Shown here: piece by piece, positions 8,374 through 17,456 of the stretch | Numbering within the stretch: the first letter of the stretch is position 1 | How the letters are laid out: each line of letters starts with the position of its first letter | Origin: Dehalococcoidia bacterium | GTDB lineage: Bacteria; Chloroflexota; Dehalococcoidia; GIF9; UBA5629 | Reading direction: 5' to 3' | Assembly: GCA_016927965.1 (NCBI GenBank) | Contig: JAFGLP010000052.1 | Coordinates: 1 to 28,298, forward strand | Length of the DNA stretch: 28,298 nucleotides | Translations under genes and position numbers: made by a program | The notes under the pieces: model-generated | The model's input: only the letters and a program-made list of their open reading frames with translations | The model's database searches: none | What the model was told of the DNA's origin: nothing

Positions 8374-9867
8374 ATGGCTTTGAATCTGAATTTGTTAAGC
8401 TGGGTCATATTCTTACCGATAATCGGTTTGATCGTTATCGCGTTATGGCCCAAACCCAGCCAGAGGTCTGTTAAATGGACGGCGCTGATTGCTGCCCTCG
8501 CTGCATTTGCCGTTTCACTGGCTATATTCTTCATGTTCGACCGGTCTTCGGGTGCGATAGGGCATATGCAGTTCGAAGAGAAACTATTATGGATACCGGC
8601 TATCAACGCTTACTATCATCTGGGTGTTGACGGGCTTAGCCTGCCGCTGGTTATCCTCATGACATTCCTTGGGGTGGTATCTGTTCTGGTTTCATGGAAG
8701 ATACAGCTTAAACCCAAACAGTATTTTATCTGGCTGCTGATGCTGGAAAGCAGCATTCTCGGAGTATTTTGCTCGCTTGATCTTATCCTCTTTTTCCTAT
8801 TCTGGGAACTGGAGCTGATACCGATGTTCTTCCTCATTTTCATTTGGGGAAGTGGGCGCAAAGAATACGCGGCTTATAAGTATCTGCTGTATACGCTGGT
8901 TGGTAGTGCATTTATGCTGGCTGGCATACTTTGTGTCTATTTTATTACGCATACGTTCGATATGACGGCACTGGCCGGGATTAATATCACGTCATCCTTT
9001 ATCCCGTTGTCTGTACTGTTCTTCCTGCTGATTGTTGGTTTTGCTATCAAACTGCCAGTGTTCCCTCTGCATACATGGTTGCCGGATGCACACACTAACG
9101 CTCCGACGGCTGCCAGCGTGATACTGGCGGGTGCTCTGCTTAAGATGGGCGGATACGGCATGATCCGGTTATGTGTTAGTATGCTGCCGCAGGTAGCGGT
9201 ACAGTATGCCCCGTTCATGGAGATACTGGCTGTCATAGGTGTAATATATGGGGCGGCGGTTACCCTGAGGCAAACGGATCTGAAACGGTTGATAGCTTAC
9301 AGCAGTGTCAGTCACATGGGCTATGTGCTGCTGGGCATATTTGCTTTGAACGAAGTAAGCATGACAGGCGCCAGCCTACAGATGTTTAGCCACGGTGTAA
9401 TAACGGGCCTGCTGTTTGCCATGGTTGGACTTGTTTATGATAAGACACATACACGTGATTTGAACAATTTAAGCGGCCTGGCACGCCAGATGCCGATAAT
9501 AGTAGTGGTCTTCAGTGTTGCAGGATTAGCCTCGCTCGGTTTACCAGGCACTGCAGGATTTGCAGCTGAATTTATCACCTTTGTGGGTAGCTTTGCCAGC
9601 ACGGTGGTGCCAGGTATGAAGATATTCACCCTGATTGCTGTACTCGGCATCGTAGTAACATCGGGTTATATACTCTGGATGCTCCAGCGCGTATTTTATC
9701 AATACCCGCTGGATAAATATAACGGTGTCGGTGATGCGGATGCAGTAGAGATGATCAGCACCTTCTCTGTTGTTGCTGTCATTATGCTCGTCGGCATTTA
9801 TCCCGCTATATTGACCGATGTAATAAATATGGGCATCGCGCCGATCGCGAAGCTGATAGGAATGTAA
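8374..9867 (+). CDS. nuoM: NADH-quinone oxidoreductase subunit M
   Basis: Second antiporter-like proton-pumping membrane subunit, 497 residues and about 14 helices. The essential glutamate is E145 in LFWELELIP, and the helix-breaking lysine region reads IKLPVFPLHTWLPDAHTNAP in mid-protein. The DLKRLIAYSSVSHMGYV segment is typical of the family. A GAGG sequence overlapping the nuoL stop precedes the ATG. It belongs to the nuo operon. Confidence 0.96.
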   Translation: MALNLNLLSWVIFLPIIGLIVIALWPKPSQRSVKWTALIAALAAFAVSLAIFFMFDRSSGAIGHMQFEEKLLWIPAINAYYHLGVDGLSLPLVILMTFLGVVSVLVSWKIQLKPKQYFIWLLMLESSILGVFCSLDLILFFLFWELELIPMFFLIFIWGSGRKEYAAYKYLLYTLVGSAFMLAGILCVYFITHTFDMTALAGINITSSFIPLSVLFFLLIVGFAIKLPVFPLHTWLPDAHTNAPTAASVILAGALLKMGGYGMIRLCVSMLPQVAVQYAPFMEILAVIGVIYGAAVTLRQTDLKRLIAYSSVSHMGYVLLGIFALNEVSMTGASLQMFSHGVITGLLFAMVGLVYDKTHTRDLNNLSGLARQMPIIVVVFSVAGLASLGLPGTAGFAAEFITFVGSFASTVVPGMKIFTLIAVLGIVVTSGYILWMLQRVFYQYPLDKYNGVGDADAVEMISTFSVVAVIMLVGIYPAILTDVINMGIAPIAKLIGM

Positions 9868-9896
9868 CTTTTTAATTTTCTGGATGGTTTAGATAC

Positions 9897-11366
9897 ATGA
9901 TAATGGATCAAATTCGATATATAGCGCCAGAAATCAGCCTTCTTTGTTTCGCTCTGGTGATAATCCTGCTGGACCTTTTTATTAAGCAGAAAAAAGTATT
10001 GCCGATATTGGCTGTAGTGGGCGCTCTGGTTGCTGTTGCCATTACTCTCGTAATGTTTGGCAATCCGAGCGGTGATTCATTTTATCAGATGATAACAGTG
10101 GACCAATTTGGTTTGTTCTTCAAGCTCCTGATACTGGCTTCTCTTATACTGGTAACACTTGCTTCAAATCAATATGTATCTAAATTCTCCACCTTCCAGG
10201 GCGAATATTATGCGCTTTTGATGTTGTCAGCTATAGGATTAACGCTGCTAGTCTCTGCCGTCAATTTGATCACGATTTACGTTGCCCTTGAATTGAGCAG
10301 CATATCTTTGTATGTACTGGTCAGCTTCCTTAAGGATAAGAATTCCAGCGAAGCAGGATTGAAATATCTGATACTGGGATCGGTTGCTTCGGCTGTATTA
10401 TTGTATGGTATGGCTTTGATATTTGGCCTTACCGGGAATACCTGCCTGACCTGCATAGCGGATTATATGAAAGGCATGCCGGTAGAGAATCTGGCGGGGT
10501 CACCTATGCTTTTGCTTGGCCTTGTGCTGGTTATTGCTGGCTTTGGTTTCAAGATTGCCAGTGTACCTTTCCAGATGTGGGTGCCTGATGTTTATGAAGG
10601 TGCACCGACTACTATCACTGCCTATCTCTCAGTTGCCAGTAAAGCGGCAGGCTTTGCCGTTATCGCACGTATACTAATGACCGCATTCGGAATGCCGGAT
10701 TGGCTGCATACAGACTGGGCAATTATCATCGCCGTACTTGCAGCATTGACAATGACGGTTGGTAACGTAATTGCTATTCTGCAAACCAATGTTAAAAGGC
10801 TGCTGGGGTACTCGAGCATAGCTCAAGCCGGTTACTTGATGGTTGGTCTGGCCGCTATGGGTATGGCAGCCAAACCTGATGCCGCGAACGGTAGCGGATT
10901 GATGTTCTTTTTATTGAGTTATACGTTGACCAACCTGGGAGCTTTCATTGCAATCATTGCAATTTCCAATAAAATCGACAGCGATAAAATCGACGATTAT
11001 GCTGGTATGTATAAAAGATCGCCGTTGCTTGCTTTTGCCCTTACATTATGTCTGGTCTCGTTGACAGGGTTGCCTCCTACAGCCGGCCTGATCGCCAAGA
11101 TATATATTTTCAGCGGGGCTGTTAACCATGGTCTTCTCTGGCTGGTCATCATCGCGGTAATCAATAGTTGTATTTCAGCTTACTATTATTTCAAGGTGGT
11201 TAAAGCGATGTGGATGACAGAGCCGGCCTCAGAAGAAAAGGTAACAACGTCATGGCCGGAATGGATTGCGCTGGCCTTTTGCTGTGTACTGGTGGTAGTG
11301 ATGGGTGTTGTTCCGGGAATTTTTATTACTTTTACGCAGGCTGCTGCTCGGATTTTCGGCGTTTGA
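9897..11366 (+). CDS. nuoN: NADH-quinone oxidoreductase subunit N
   Basis: Third antiporter-like proton-pumping subunit, placed closest to NuoK in the complex. It has 489 residues, with E132 in VALELSSISLYV and K219 in GFKIASVPFQMWVPDVYEG as the key charged residues. NVKRLLGYSSIAQAGYLMVG follows in the second half. It is the last nuo gene, 29 bases after nuoM. Two ATGs (9897 and 9903) are possible starts. No clear terminator follows; the next gene has its own promoter. Confidence 0.95.
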   Translation: MIMDQIRYIAPEISLLCFALVIILLDLFIKQKKVLPILAVVGALVAVAITLVMFGNPSGDSFYQMITVDQFGLFFKLLILASLILVTLASNQYVSKFSTFQGEYYALLMLSAIGLTLLVSAVNLITIYVALELSSISLYVLVSFLKDKNSSEAGLKYLILGSVASAVLLYGMALIFGLTGNTCLTCIADYMKGMPVENLAGSPMLLLGLVLVIAGFGFKIASVPFQMWVPDVYEGAPTTITAYLSVASKAAGFAVIARILMTAFGMPDWLHTDWAIIIAVLAALTMTVGNVIAILQTNVKRLLGYSSIAQAGYLMVGLAAMGMAAKPDAANGSGLMFFLLSYTLTNLGAFIAIIAISNKIDSDKIDDYAGMYKRSPLLAFALTLCLVSLTGLPPTAGLIAKIYIFSGAVNHGLLWLVIIAVINSCISAYYYFKVVKAMWMTEPASEEKVTTSWPEWIALAFCCVLVVVMGVVPGIFITFTQAAARIFGV

Positions 11367-11439
11367 CGGTTACTGAGTGCTTATTCGAATGCTGAAACTG
11401 TCCTGTTATGAATTTCCTGTCTTATAATATTTATTGTAT

Positions 11440-11468
11440 TTGACACTATAAAAAACCGGTGTTAGACT
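11440..11468 (+). promoter_or_regulatory. Promoter of the NAD kinase operon, extended -10
   Basis: TTGACA (11440-11445), a 17-base spacer and TAGACT (11463-11468), preceded by TGT so that the extended -10 rule (TGn) is met. Only 8 bases separate the -10 from the NAD kinase ATG, so transcription should begin at or just before the start codon. Confidence 0.6.
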
Positions 11469-11476
11469 GCTGACTC

Positions 11477-12301
11477 ATGAAAAGGCTGGGAATTCTATAC
11501 CATCCGAAAGTCCAGAAATCAGAGCAATTTGCCCTTAAGTTGGAAGGATATCTGAAACGAAAAGGCGTTGATTGCTGGTTGCATTCTTCATGGGACGAGC
11601 AAGGGGCGCGCTCCCTGCTTGATAAATCAGACTTTATAATCAGCGTGGGAGGAGATGGTACCATCCTGCGCACTGCCCGTATAATATTTCCGCTTGAGCT
11701 GCCTATTATCGGTATAAATTTTGGCAACCTGGGGTTTATGGCCGAACTTGAAGCGGAAGATGCTTTTCTGGGATTGACCTCCATTTTGAAGGGCCAGGGA
11801 TGGATAGATGAGAGGGCTATGCTTCAGGTTACTGTCAAATCATCAGGAAAGACCTATAGTGCTCTTAATGACGTAGTGGCCGGACGTGGAAAAAATATGC
11901 GGTTAGTTAATGTGGAAGTACGCATAAATGATGAGCAATTTACCACCTACAGGTCGGATGCTGTGATTGCTGCGACAGCAACGGGCAGTACCGGATATTC
12001 TCTGGCAGCCAACGGGCCGATATTATACCCAAAATCCAGGGAAATTATTTTAAAAGCGGTCTGTCCCCATTTAAACATGGACAAGGCGTTGATATTGTCA
12101 CCGGATTGCAGGATAAATTTAAAGGTTTTTACCAACCATGATGCCATTCTGAGTATGGATGGGCAGATCGAGTGCGCCCTGGCAAACGAAGATGAAATAG
12201 AGGTAACACTCAATCATCACGTATCGAAATTCCTACGCTTAAGACCGAGTGGCACATTTTATACTTCACTGGTATCAAAGCTCAAAGGAAAATCATTATG
12301 A
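11477..12301 (+). CDS. nadK: NAD kinase
   Basis: Phosphorylates NAD to NADP in the cytoplasm using ATP (or polyphosphate in some members). It has the family GGDGT motif (residues 58-62), ND at 131-132 in the position of the NE/D motif, D161 and the glycine-rich TATGSTGYSLAANGP (167-181) that binds NAD. Its 274 residues are typical. No Shine-Dalgarno precedes the ATG, and the promoter -10 ends 8 bases before it, which fits a leaderless message. It overlaps the next gene by ATGA. Confidence 0.95.
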   Translation: MKRLGILYHPKVQKSEQFALKLEGYLKRKGVDCWLHSSWDEQGARSLLDKSDFIISVGGDGTILRTARIIFPLELPIIGINFGNLGFMAELEAEDAFLGLTSILKGQGWIDERAMLQVTVKSSGKTYSALNDVVAGRGKNMRLVNVEVRINDEQFTTYRSDAVIAATATGSTGYSLAANGPILYPKSREIILKAVCPHLNMDKALILSPDCRINLKVFTNHDAILSMDGQIECALANEDEIEVTLNHHVSKFLRLRPSGTFYTSLVSKLKGKSL

Positions 12302-12765
12302 AAGTCGAAAAAGCACGAATTGGTGACGTTAAACATATGCATGCCCTGATAAATAAATTTGCCAGCAAGGGCGACATGCTTCCCCGCGCCTTGAGTGAAA
12401 TATACGAGAACCTGAGGGATTATTTTGTTGTCCGCAACCGGGTTGGCAGGGTGACAGCCTGCGTGGCGCTTCATATAAGCTGGGCGGACCTGGCTGAAGT
12501 AAAGGCGTTGGCCGTAGCGGAAAAAAAACGTAAACAGGGTATAGGCGCTTTTCTCGTGAAGGCTTGTGTGGAGGAAGCGAAGGAGTTGGGCATACCTAGG
12601 ATATTTTGCCTGACCTATAAACCGGGCTTTTTTACGAAGCAGGGATTTAAAGTGGTTGAAAAGGCCGAGCTGCCCCGCAAAATATGGGCGGAATGCTATA
12701 ACTGTCCCAAGTTTCCTGATTGCGAGGAAGTTGCCATGCTTTTTGAGGTATCTATGGTCAAATGA
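12298..12765 (+). CDS. GNAT N-acetyltransferase, short ArgA-like (probable N-acetylglutamate synthase)
   Basis: A 155-residue GNAT protein. The acetyl-CoA loop is in KRKQGIGAFLV (about residues 77-87), following EVKALAVAEK. The segments DMLPRALSEIYENLRD (near 22-37) and the cysteine-bearing AECYNCPKFPDCEE near the C terminus are those of short stand-alone ArgA-type proteins annotated as N-acetylglutamate synthases, which make N-acetylglutamate for arginine synthesis. No other arginine gene is in the window, so the substrate is inferred from family likeness. It sits between nadK and a Nudix gene with 4-base overlaps on both sides. Confidence 0.8.
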   Translation: MKVEKARIGDVKHMHALINKFASKGDMLPRALSEIYENLRDYFVVRNRVGRVTACVALHISWADLAEVKALAVAEKKRKQGIGAFLVKACVEEAKELGIPRIFCLTYKPGFFTKQGFKVVEKAELPRKIWAECYNCPKFPDCEEVAMLFEVSMVK

Positions 12766-13295
12766 TGAAAGAAAAGGTAATTTCCAGCGACAGGATATTT
12801 GATGGTAAAGCTGTAGCGCTGCGGGTAGATACGATTGATAAATTCTCTGGTGATCGTATTACCAGGGAGATAGTTGAACATAGCGACTGTATAGCTGTTG
12901 TTGTATTTGATAAAGAAAACAACGTGGTACTGGTCAGACAATATAGAAGGGCGGCAGAAAAAGAGCTTCTTGAAATACCTGCTGGATGCGTTGAGGATGG
13001 TGAAGACCTTGAGGACTGCGTTAAAAGGGAGTTGCAGGAAGAGATAGGATATCTGCCTGGTGAAATAAAAAAGCTGGGGGGGTTCTATGCAGCGCCGGGC
13101 TATTGCACCGAATTCATGCATATTTTCCTGGCGTCAGACCTCAAGGAAAGCCGGTTGGTTGCAGAGGATACAGACGAGATCGAAGTTATTCGTGTGCCTG
13201 TTTCCGATATTCCCTCCCTAATAAAAAATGGCGAAATCTGTGATGCCAAGAGCGTGGCATCATTGCTGATGGCGATGCGATTGAATTGCATATGA
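12762..13295 (+). CDS. nudF: Nudix hydrolase, ADP-ribose pyrophosphatase type
   Basis: Probably hydrolyses ADP-ribose to AMP and ribose-5-phosphate. The Nudix box is complete: G75, E81, R89-E90-L91, E93-E94 and G96, in the GX5EX7REUXEEXGU pattern, with the acidic residues that bind magnesium. VVLVRQYRRA (55-64) and the APGYCTEFMHIFLA stretch after the box are typical of the ADP-ribose group. The length, 177 residues, fits. It is coupled to the preceding gene by overlapping stop and start; tandem ATGs make the start uncertain by one codon. With NAD kinase in the same operon, a theme of pyridine nucleotide metabolism is plausible. Confidence 0.88.
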   Translation: MMKEKVISSDRIFDGKAVALRVDTIDKFSGDRITREIVEHSDCIAVVVFDKENNVVLVRQYRRAAEKELLEIPAGCVEDGEDLEDCVKRELQEEIGYLPGEIKKLGGFYAAPGYCTEFMHIFLASDLKESRLVAEDTDEIEVIRVPVSDIPSLIKNGEICDAKSVASLLMAMRLNCI

Positions 13296-13337
13296 AATCG
13301 CTAATCATAGTTCTATTCTGCTGTTTATTGTTACTGA

Positions 13338-13352
13338 AAAGGCTTCGCCTTT
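13338..13352. terminator. Small bidirectional terminator between nudF and livF
   Basis: AAAGGC (13338-13343), loop TTC, GCCTTT (13347-13352) lies between two convergent genes. A short T-rich stretch follows on each strand (TTTAATTCT on plus, CTTTTCAG on minus). The 6-base stem is weak, so efficiency is doubtful, but the position is right. Confidence 0.45.
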
Positions 13353-13356
13353 AATT

Positions 13357-14148
13357 CTATAACCACCTTTTGCGGCGTTTATAGTGTTTTATTTCCTTGT
13401 AGCTCTTCGTAGCACCTGATGCTGATATACCTATGTAGAATTCCTTGATATCTTCTCTGCCTTTCAAATAATCCGCTGATCCATCAAGCACCACGCGTCC
13501 GTTCTCCATTACATAGCCGTAATGAGCGGTATTCAATGCTACCCTCACATTTTGCTCAACCAGCAGTATGGATGTTTTCCTGTCTATATTGAATCTGTTG
13601 ATTATATCGTAGATCTGTTCGACTACCATCGGCGCAAGTCCCAGGGAAGGCTCATCCAGCATCATTAAATGAGGTGCAGACATCATCGCCCGTCCTATCA
13701 CCAGCATTTGTTGTTCACCGCCGGATAAATATCCGGCAGTGTTGTTTTTTAAACTTTTTAAACGGGGAAAATATGAATATACCATAGCCAGGTCGTTCTT
13801 TACGTCCTTTGCATGCCCACGGCTGAAAGCTCCCACCAACAGGTTTTCCTCGGTAGTTAGATGACCGAAGACCCTTCTGCCTTCGAGCGCCTGTACTATA
13901 CCTAGCTTGCCGATTTCAACTGCGTTTTCCCGGTCGATTCTCTGCCCATCCCATTCGATACTGCCATCATTTATCTCGCCCTCCTCAATTCTGAGGAGAC
14001 CGGAGATAGCCTTAAGAGTAGTGGTTTTTCCGGCTCCATTGGCGCCCAGCAGGGCGATGACAAAGCCATCATCTACCGAGATAGAGATGCCGTGCAACAC
14101 TTTAACTACATTGAGATATGAGACCTCAATGTTATTCAGTTTGAGCAT
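13357..14148 (-). CDS. livF: Branched-chain amino acid type ABC transporter ATP-binding protein (LivF)
   Basis: Cytoplasmic ATPase of a Liv-type importer, 263 residues. Walker A is GANGAGKT (35-42), the Q-loop glutamine is near 86, the signature LSGGEQQ is at 141-147 and Walker B LMMLDEP at 161-167. The switch position reads LLVEQN, with Gln (199) instead of His, as is usual for LivF but not LivG. A basic tail (KHYKRRKRWL) ends the protein. It is the last gene of the minus-strand operon. No LivG partner is encoded in the window, so the heterodimeric ATPase is incomplete here. The substrate may be a carboxylate rather than an amino acid, given the adjacent CoA ligase. Confidence 0.93.
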   Translation of the reverse strand: MLKLNNIEVSYLNVVKVLHGISISVDDGFVIALLGANGAGKTTTLKAISGLLRIEEGEINDGSIEWDGQRIDRENAVEIGKLGIVQALEGRRVFGHLTTEENLLVGAFSRGHAKDVKNDLAMVYSYFPRLKSLKNNTAGYLSGGEQQMLVIGRAMMSAPHLMMLDEPSLGLAPMVVEQIYDIINRFNIDRKTSILLVEQNVRVALNTAHYGYVMENGRVVLDGSADYLKGREDIKEFYIGISASGATKSYKEIKHYKRRKRWL

Positions 14149-14169
14149 ACCGGTATATTATAACCTCTC

Positions 14170-15444
14170 TTACTTAAACCAATCGTATTTCTCGTAATTT
14201 ATGAAAGGAGCATCAACCCACCCGGTCAATGAAGTAATTGATCCATCTTTAATCTGGAAAATCTTCACCGATTTAGCCCCGCGTTTATCTGTTGGATTGG
14301 AGAAATCCACAGGACCATGCAATCCGCCGACATCGTATCCCTTTACATTTAAGAATCCTTTGGTTTCAGCGGTCTGCCATGCAGTGGAGTTGCCTTTGAT
14401 AAGGAGATCCAGACTGGAATTTTGTAGTGCCTGTTTGACTATTTCAGCGTTAATCAGGCTGGCAGCCCAACCGGTTATGTAGTCATTATTGCCAACGTAT
14501 TCAGGGTGTCTGGCTTTGGCGACCTCAGTCATTTTAGCCATGCCGGGTACATCATCGCCCCAGTTGACGGTGGGGAATACGCCATAGACGCCTTCACTAA
14601 CGTTAGCCCCGGCAAGATCTATTAAAGCCTTGGTAAAGCTTGCATGGGCACATGCAACTGTCATGCCCGGCACCATTTTTAAATCATAAGCGTTCTTCAA
14701 GATAACGGATGTTGGTGCAGGAGTACTGGAGATGAAAAGGACATCCGGATTTTTTGTCTGGATCCTGGTCAAAGCGTCGATTTCAGATATGGTGGTAGCT
14801 GTATGTTCCTCTGTAGCTACTATCTCTATACCCAGATCATCGGCCGCAGCCCTTGCGGCATCCCTGACTCCGTAGCCTGTGGGATTATTCAAAATTGATA
14901 ATGCCATTTTGGGTTTTCCTGAGCCTTTCCAGATGTTCTGCATATAGTACCGGGAAAAGGCAGCCCAGTCATCGCCATAGTCAGGTAATTGAGCATACAT
15001 GTGTGCAGGGGGATGGGTTAACGATGGTGAACTAAAGACAATAAGCCCGGGGAAGCCGGCTTTGTTTGCTGCATTCTTGGAAGCCGTTGCTTCCTTGGAA
15101 GATACTACAGTAAAAAAGAGACAGCCATCGTCCATAAGTTTTTTTACGATAGTTGTAGCTTTTGCAGCGTCATAAGTCGTGTCGTGCCATACAACATCTA
15201 TCTTGTTTCCACTCACTCCGCCCAGTTCATCATTTATGTATATCCACGAATCAAGGGCACCCTGAGTGATAGGCGCACCTTTTTCGGCTGCTGGACCGGT
15301 ATAAGGAACGCTGAAGCCTACCTTAACCATTTTTCCTGCCGGAGCCGCCGCACCGTCGCATCCAACCAACATCGCAAAGATGAAGACGAAAACCAACGAT
15401 AACGCGGTTAGCGCAGCTAATTTCCTGTGTCCCACTTGTCTCAT
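14170..15444 (-). CDS. Liv-type ABC transporter substrate-binding lipoprotein
   Basis: Extracytoplasmic binding protein of the periplasmic-binding (Leu/Ile/Val-binding, type I fold) group, 424 residues. A lipoprotein signal is clear: positive N terminus, hydrophobic run 10-24, lipobox LVGC with C29 as the lipidated residue. The mature start VKVGFSVPYTGPAAEKG is the typical first strand of this fold. An excellent GAGGAGGT precedes the ATG, in keeping with the high expression such proteins need. It lies between livM and livF. This subfamily is often found next to AMP-dependent ligases, so the ligand may be an aromatic or fatty carboxylate; the sequence alone does not decide this. Confidence 0.9.
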   Translation of the reverse strand: MRQVGHRKLAALTALSLVFVFIFAMLVGCDGAAAPAGKMVKVGFSVPYTGPAAEKGAPITQGALDSWIYINDELGGVSGNKIDVVWHDTTYDAAKATTIVKKLMDDGCLFFTVVSSKEATASKNAANKAGFPGLIVFSSPSLTHPPAHMYAQLPDYGDDWAAFSRYYMQNIWKGSGKPKMALSILNNPTGYGVRDAARAAADDLGIEIVATEEHTATTISEIDALTRIQTKNPDVLFISSTPAPTSVILKNAYDLKMVPGMTVACAHASFTKALIDLAGANVSEGVYGVFPTVNWGDDVPGMAKMTEVAKARHPEYVGNNDYITGWAASLINAEIVKQALQNSSLDLLIKGNSTAWQTAETKGFLNVKGYDVGGLHGPVDFSNPTDKRGAKSVKIFQIKDGSITSLTGWVDAPFINYEKYDWFK

Positions 15445-15508
15445 TTACAATACCTCCTCAATAAAATAAATTTATATATAATATTCAGTTGATTTCAGCA
15501 GTACATAT

Positions 15509-16564
15509 TCAATATGAAAACGGCCACAGCCGGTAAGATGCTTTGAAAAGTGACCAAAGATGGGCCATTCCTTTGGGTTCTAAAACCAGGAATGCGATCA
15601 TAACAGCTCCAAATATCATATGACCCAATCCTGAAGAAAAACCGGTGGGAAGCCATGACGAAGCTTCCAGGAAAGGTACTGCCACACTGGGTAAAAACCA
15701 ATAGAACAGTGATCCTATGATACCTACACCAAGTATCGGGCCAATAGAAGTCCCCAGCCCCCCAATGATCAGCATGCCTATGTATAATATTGATTGTGAA
15801 AAGGTAAAGTCTTCTGCGGTAATAGTGCCCCGCAGTTGGGCAAATAGTGATCCTGCTATACCCGCAAAGAAACAACCCAGGAAAAATGCCAGCAGCTTAT
15901 AGGCGAAAACGTTGATACCCATAACCTCGGCTGCCAGGTCGTTATCTCTCACTGCTATGAAAGCACGTCCTATACGGCTGCGAGCAAGGTTGGTTGCAAA
16001 GAATACACAAATGGCAGTTATTGCCATAATCAGGTAAAACTGCTGCGCCTCTGAATCGAAAGAGAAGCTGCCGATTGTGGCAGAAGAGACGCTCATTCCC
16101 ATGGAGCCGCGTGTTACATCTGTCCAGTGGTTAATTATCCAGACGATGATAAATTGGGCGGCGATGGTTGTGATAGCCAGGTAGAACCCTTTAACCCTCA
16201 TGGAAGGCATACCGAAAAGCAAGCCGATTATTCCTGCAGATAATCCCGAACAGATCAGCGCGGCAAAAAACGGCACACCGAAGCTGGTGGTCAAAATAGC
16301 AGTTGTATATGCTCCTACGGCCATGAAACCGGCATGGCCAATGGAAAGTTGTCCGCAATAGCCGACAAGTATATTCAGTCCAATCACAGCAATGATGGTA
16401 ATGCCGATAAGATTGGCTACATACAGGTCGGAACTGCGCATATACGATGGCATGGATAATACCAGTACCAGAAATATGGAAAGCAATACCCATTGTGTCT
16501 TTGTACGTATAATGGCTGTGTCAGTATTATAAGAGTAGTTTCTGATGCCGCAAGGTAAACTCAT
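15509..16564 (-). CDS. livM: Liv-type ABC transporter permease LivM
   Basis: Inner-membrane permease subunit, 351 residues with about nine to ten helices. The family motif GYCGQLSIGHAGFMAVGAYT lies near residues 68-87, and the coupling segment RSRIGRAFIAVRDNDLAAEVMGI is in mid-protein. It begins 3 bases after livH ends, so the two permeases are co-translated. LivM is sometimes fused to LivG; this one ends after the last helix without any ATPase domain. Confidence 0.93.
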   Translation of the reverse strand: MSLPCGIRNYSYNTDTAIIRTKTQWVLLSIFLVLVLSMPSYMRSSDLYVANLIGITIIAVIGLNILVGYCGQLSIGHAGFMAVGAYTTAILTTSFGVPFFAALICSGLSAGIIGLLFGMPSMRVKGFYLAITTIAAQFIIVWIINHWTDVTRGSMGMSVSSATIGSFSFDSEAQQFYLIMAITAICVFFATNLARSRIGRAFIAVRDNDLAAEVMGINVFAYKLLAFFLGCFFAGIAGSLFAQLRGTITAEDFTFSQSILYIGMLIIGGLGTSIGPILGVGIIGSLFYWFLPSVAVPFLEASSWLPTGFSSGLGHMIFGAVMIAFLVLEPKGMAHLWSLFKASYRLWPFSY

Positions 16565-16567
16565 TAT

Positions 16568-17452
16568 TTAGATCCTCTCAATCCTTTCTTCCCCGAATAA
16601 CCCGTAAGGTTTGATCAGCATCACTATGATAATGATAATGAACGGTATTAAATCTTTGATCCCCGGTCCTATTATCTCTGTTAAATACCCTGCCCCTATA
16701 TTTTCACAGAGGCCGATAATCGGTCCGGCGATTATGCAGCCCAAGAAGGAATCCATCCCTCCGAGAATTACCACTGAAAAGGACTTGAAGCCGGTTTCTA
16801 CAAGCGCATTAGTGATACCGCCAATGCTGGAGATCAGCACTCCGCCGATAGCGGCAACGACGCAGGCAAAAATCCATGACATGGAAAAAATCCTGGTAAT
16901 TGGTACAGCACAGGCCTGTATTGCCAGTTGGTCATCGGCGGTAGCCCGCATGGCAATGCCCAGCTTATGGAATTTAAAAAATACCGACAATATGATGAAC
17001 AGCAATAAGGAGATGCCTGCGGCCCACAGATATTCCTGCGATATAACTGCCGTACCTATTGTGACAGGTTCCTGCGGAAACAACGCCGGAAGTTTAGCTA
17101 CGCTTACCGGCCATATAACTGTGACCAGTCCCTCCAGAAAATAGGCAAGTCCAAGTGTGACTGCTATTAATGATAATATCGGCTGCCCGATCAGCGGCCG
17201 CAGGGTGAAACGTTCTATCATCCAGCCGAGTATAATGGCGAATAGGATGGTGATAATTAACCCCAACCATATTGGAAATTTGGCCTGTGTCAACATCCCA
17301 TAGGTAAACCACGATGAGATTAAAACAAGCTGCCCCAGTGCCAGGTTGGCAACCCTGCTGGATTTCCATATAAGTGCGAAACCCAGAGCAATAAGAGCAT
17401 ATATCATGCCTACAGCCAGGCCAGTTATAGTGTATTGTAATAGTTGTGGCAT
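16568..17452 (-). CDS. livH: Liv-type ABC transporter permease LivH
   Basis: Inner-membrane permease subunit, 294 residues with about eight helices. The typical first helix GMIYALIALGFALIW and ANLALGQLVLISSW follow the start, and the coupling motif GIAMRATADDQLAIQACAV is in mid-protein. I choose the ATG at 17452, 4 bases after the ligase stop at 17457; the frame is open upstream to 17539, but that part lies inside the ligase gene and has no likeness to LivH. It partners LivM to form the channel. Confidence 0.93.
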   Translation of the reverse strand: MPQLLQYTITGLAVGMIYALIALGFALIWKSSRVANLALGQLVLISSWFTYGMLTQAKFPIWLGLIITILFAIILGWMIERFTLRPLIGQPILSLIAVTLGLAYFLEGLVTVIWPVSVAKLPALFPQEPVTIGTAVISQEYLWAAGISLLLFIILSVFFKFHKLGIAMRATADDQLAIQACAVPITRIFSMSWIFACVVAAIGGVLISSIGGITNALVETGFKSFSVVILGGMDSFLGCIIAGPIIGLCENIGAGYLTEIIGPGIKDLIPFIIIIIVMLIKPYGLFGEERIERI

Positions 17453-17456
17453 CTGT

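Noticed and set aside
11423..11428. TATAAT upstream of nadK as its main -10
   Set aside because: No -35 at a suitable distance; the TTGACA-17-TAGACT pair further down is far better.
16611..17144. 177-codon open frame antisense to livH
   Set aside because: Ile/Met/Pro-rich composition mirrors the hydrophobic codons of the real permease on the other strand.
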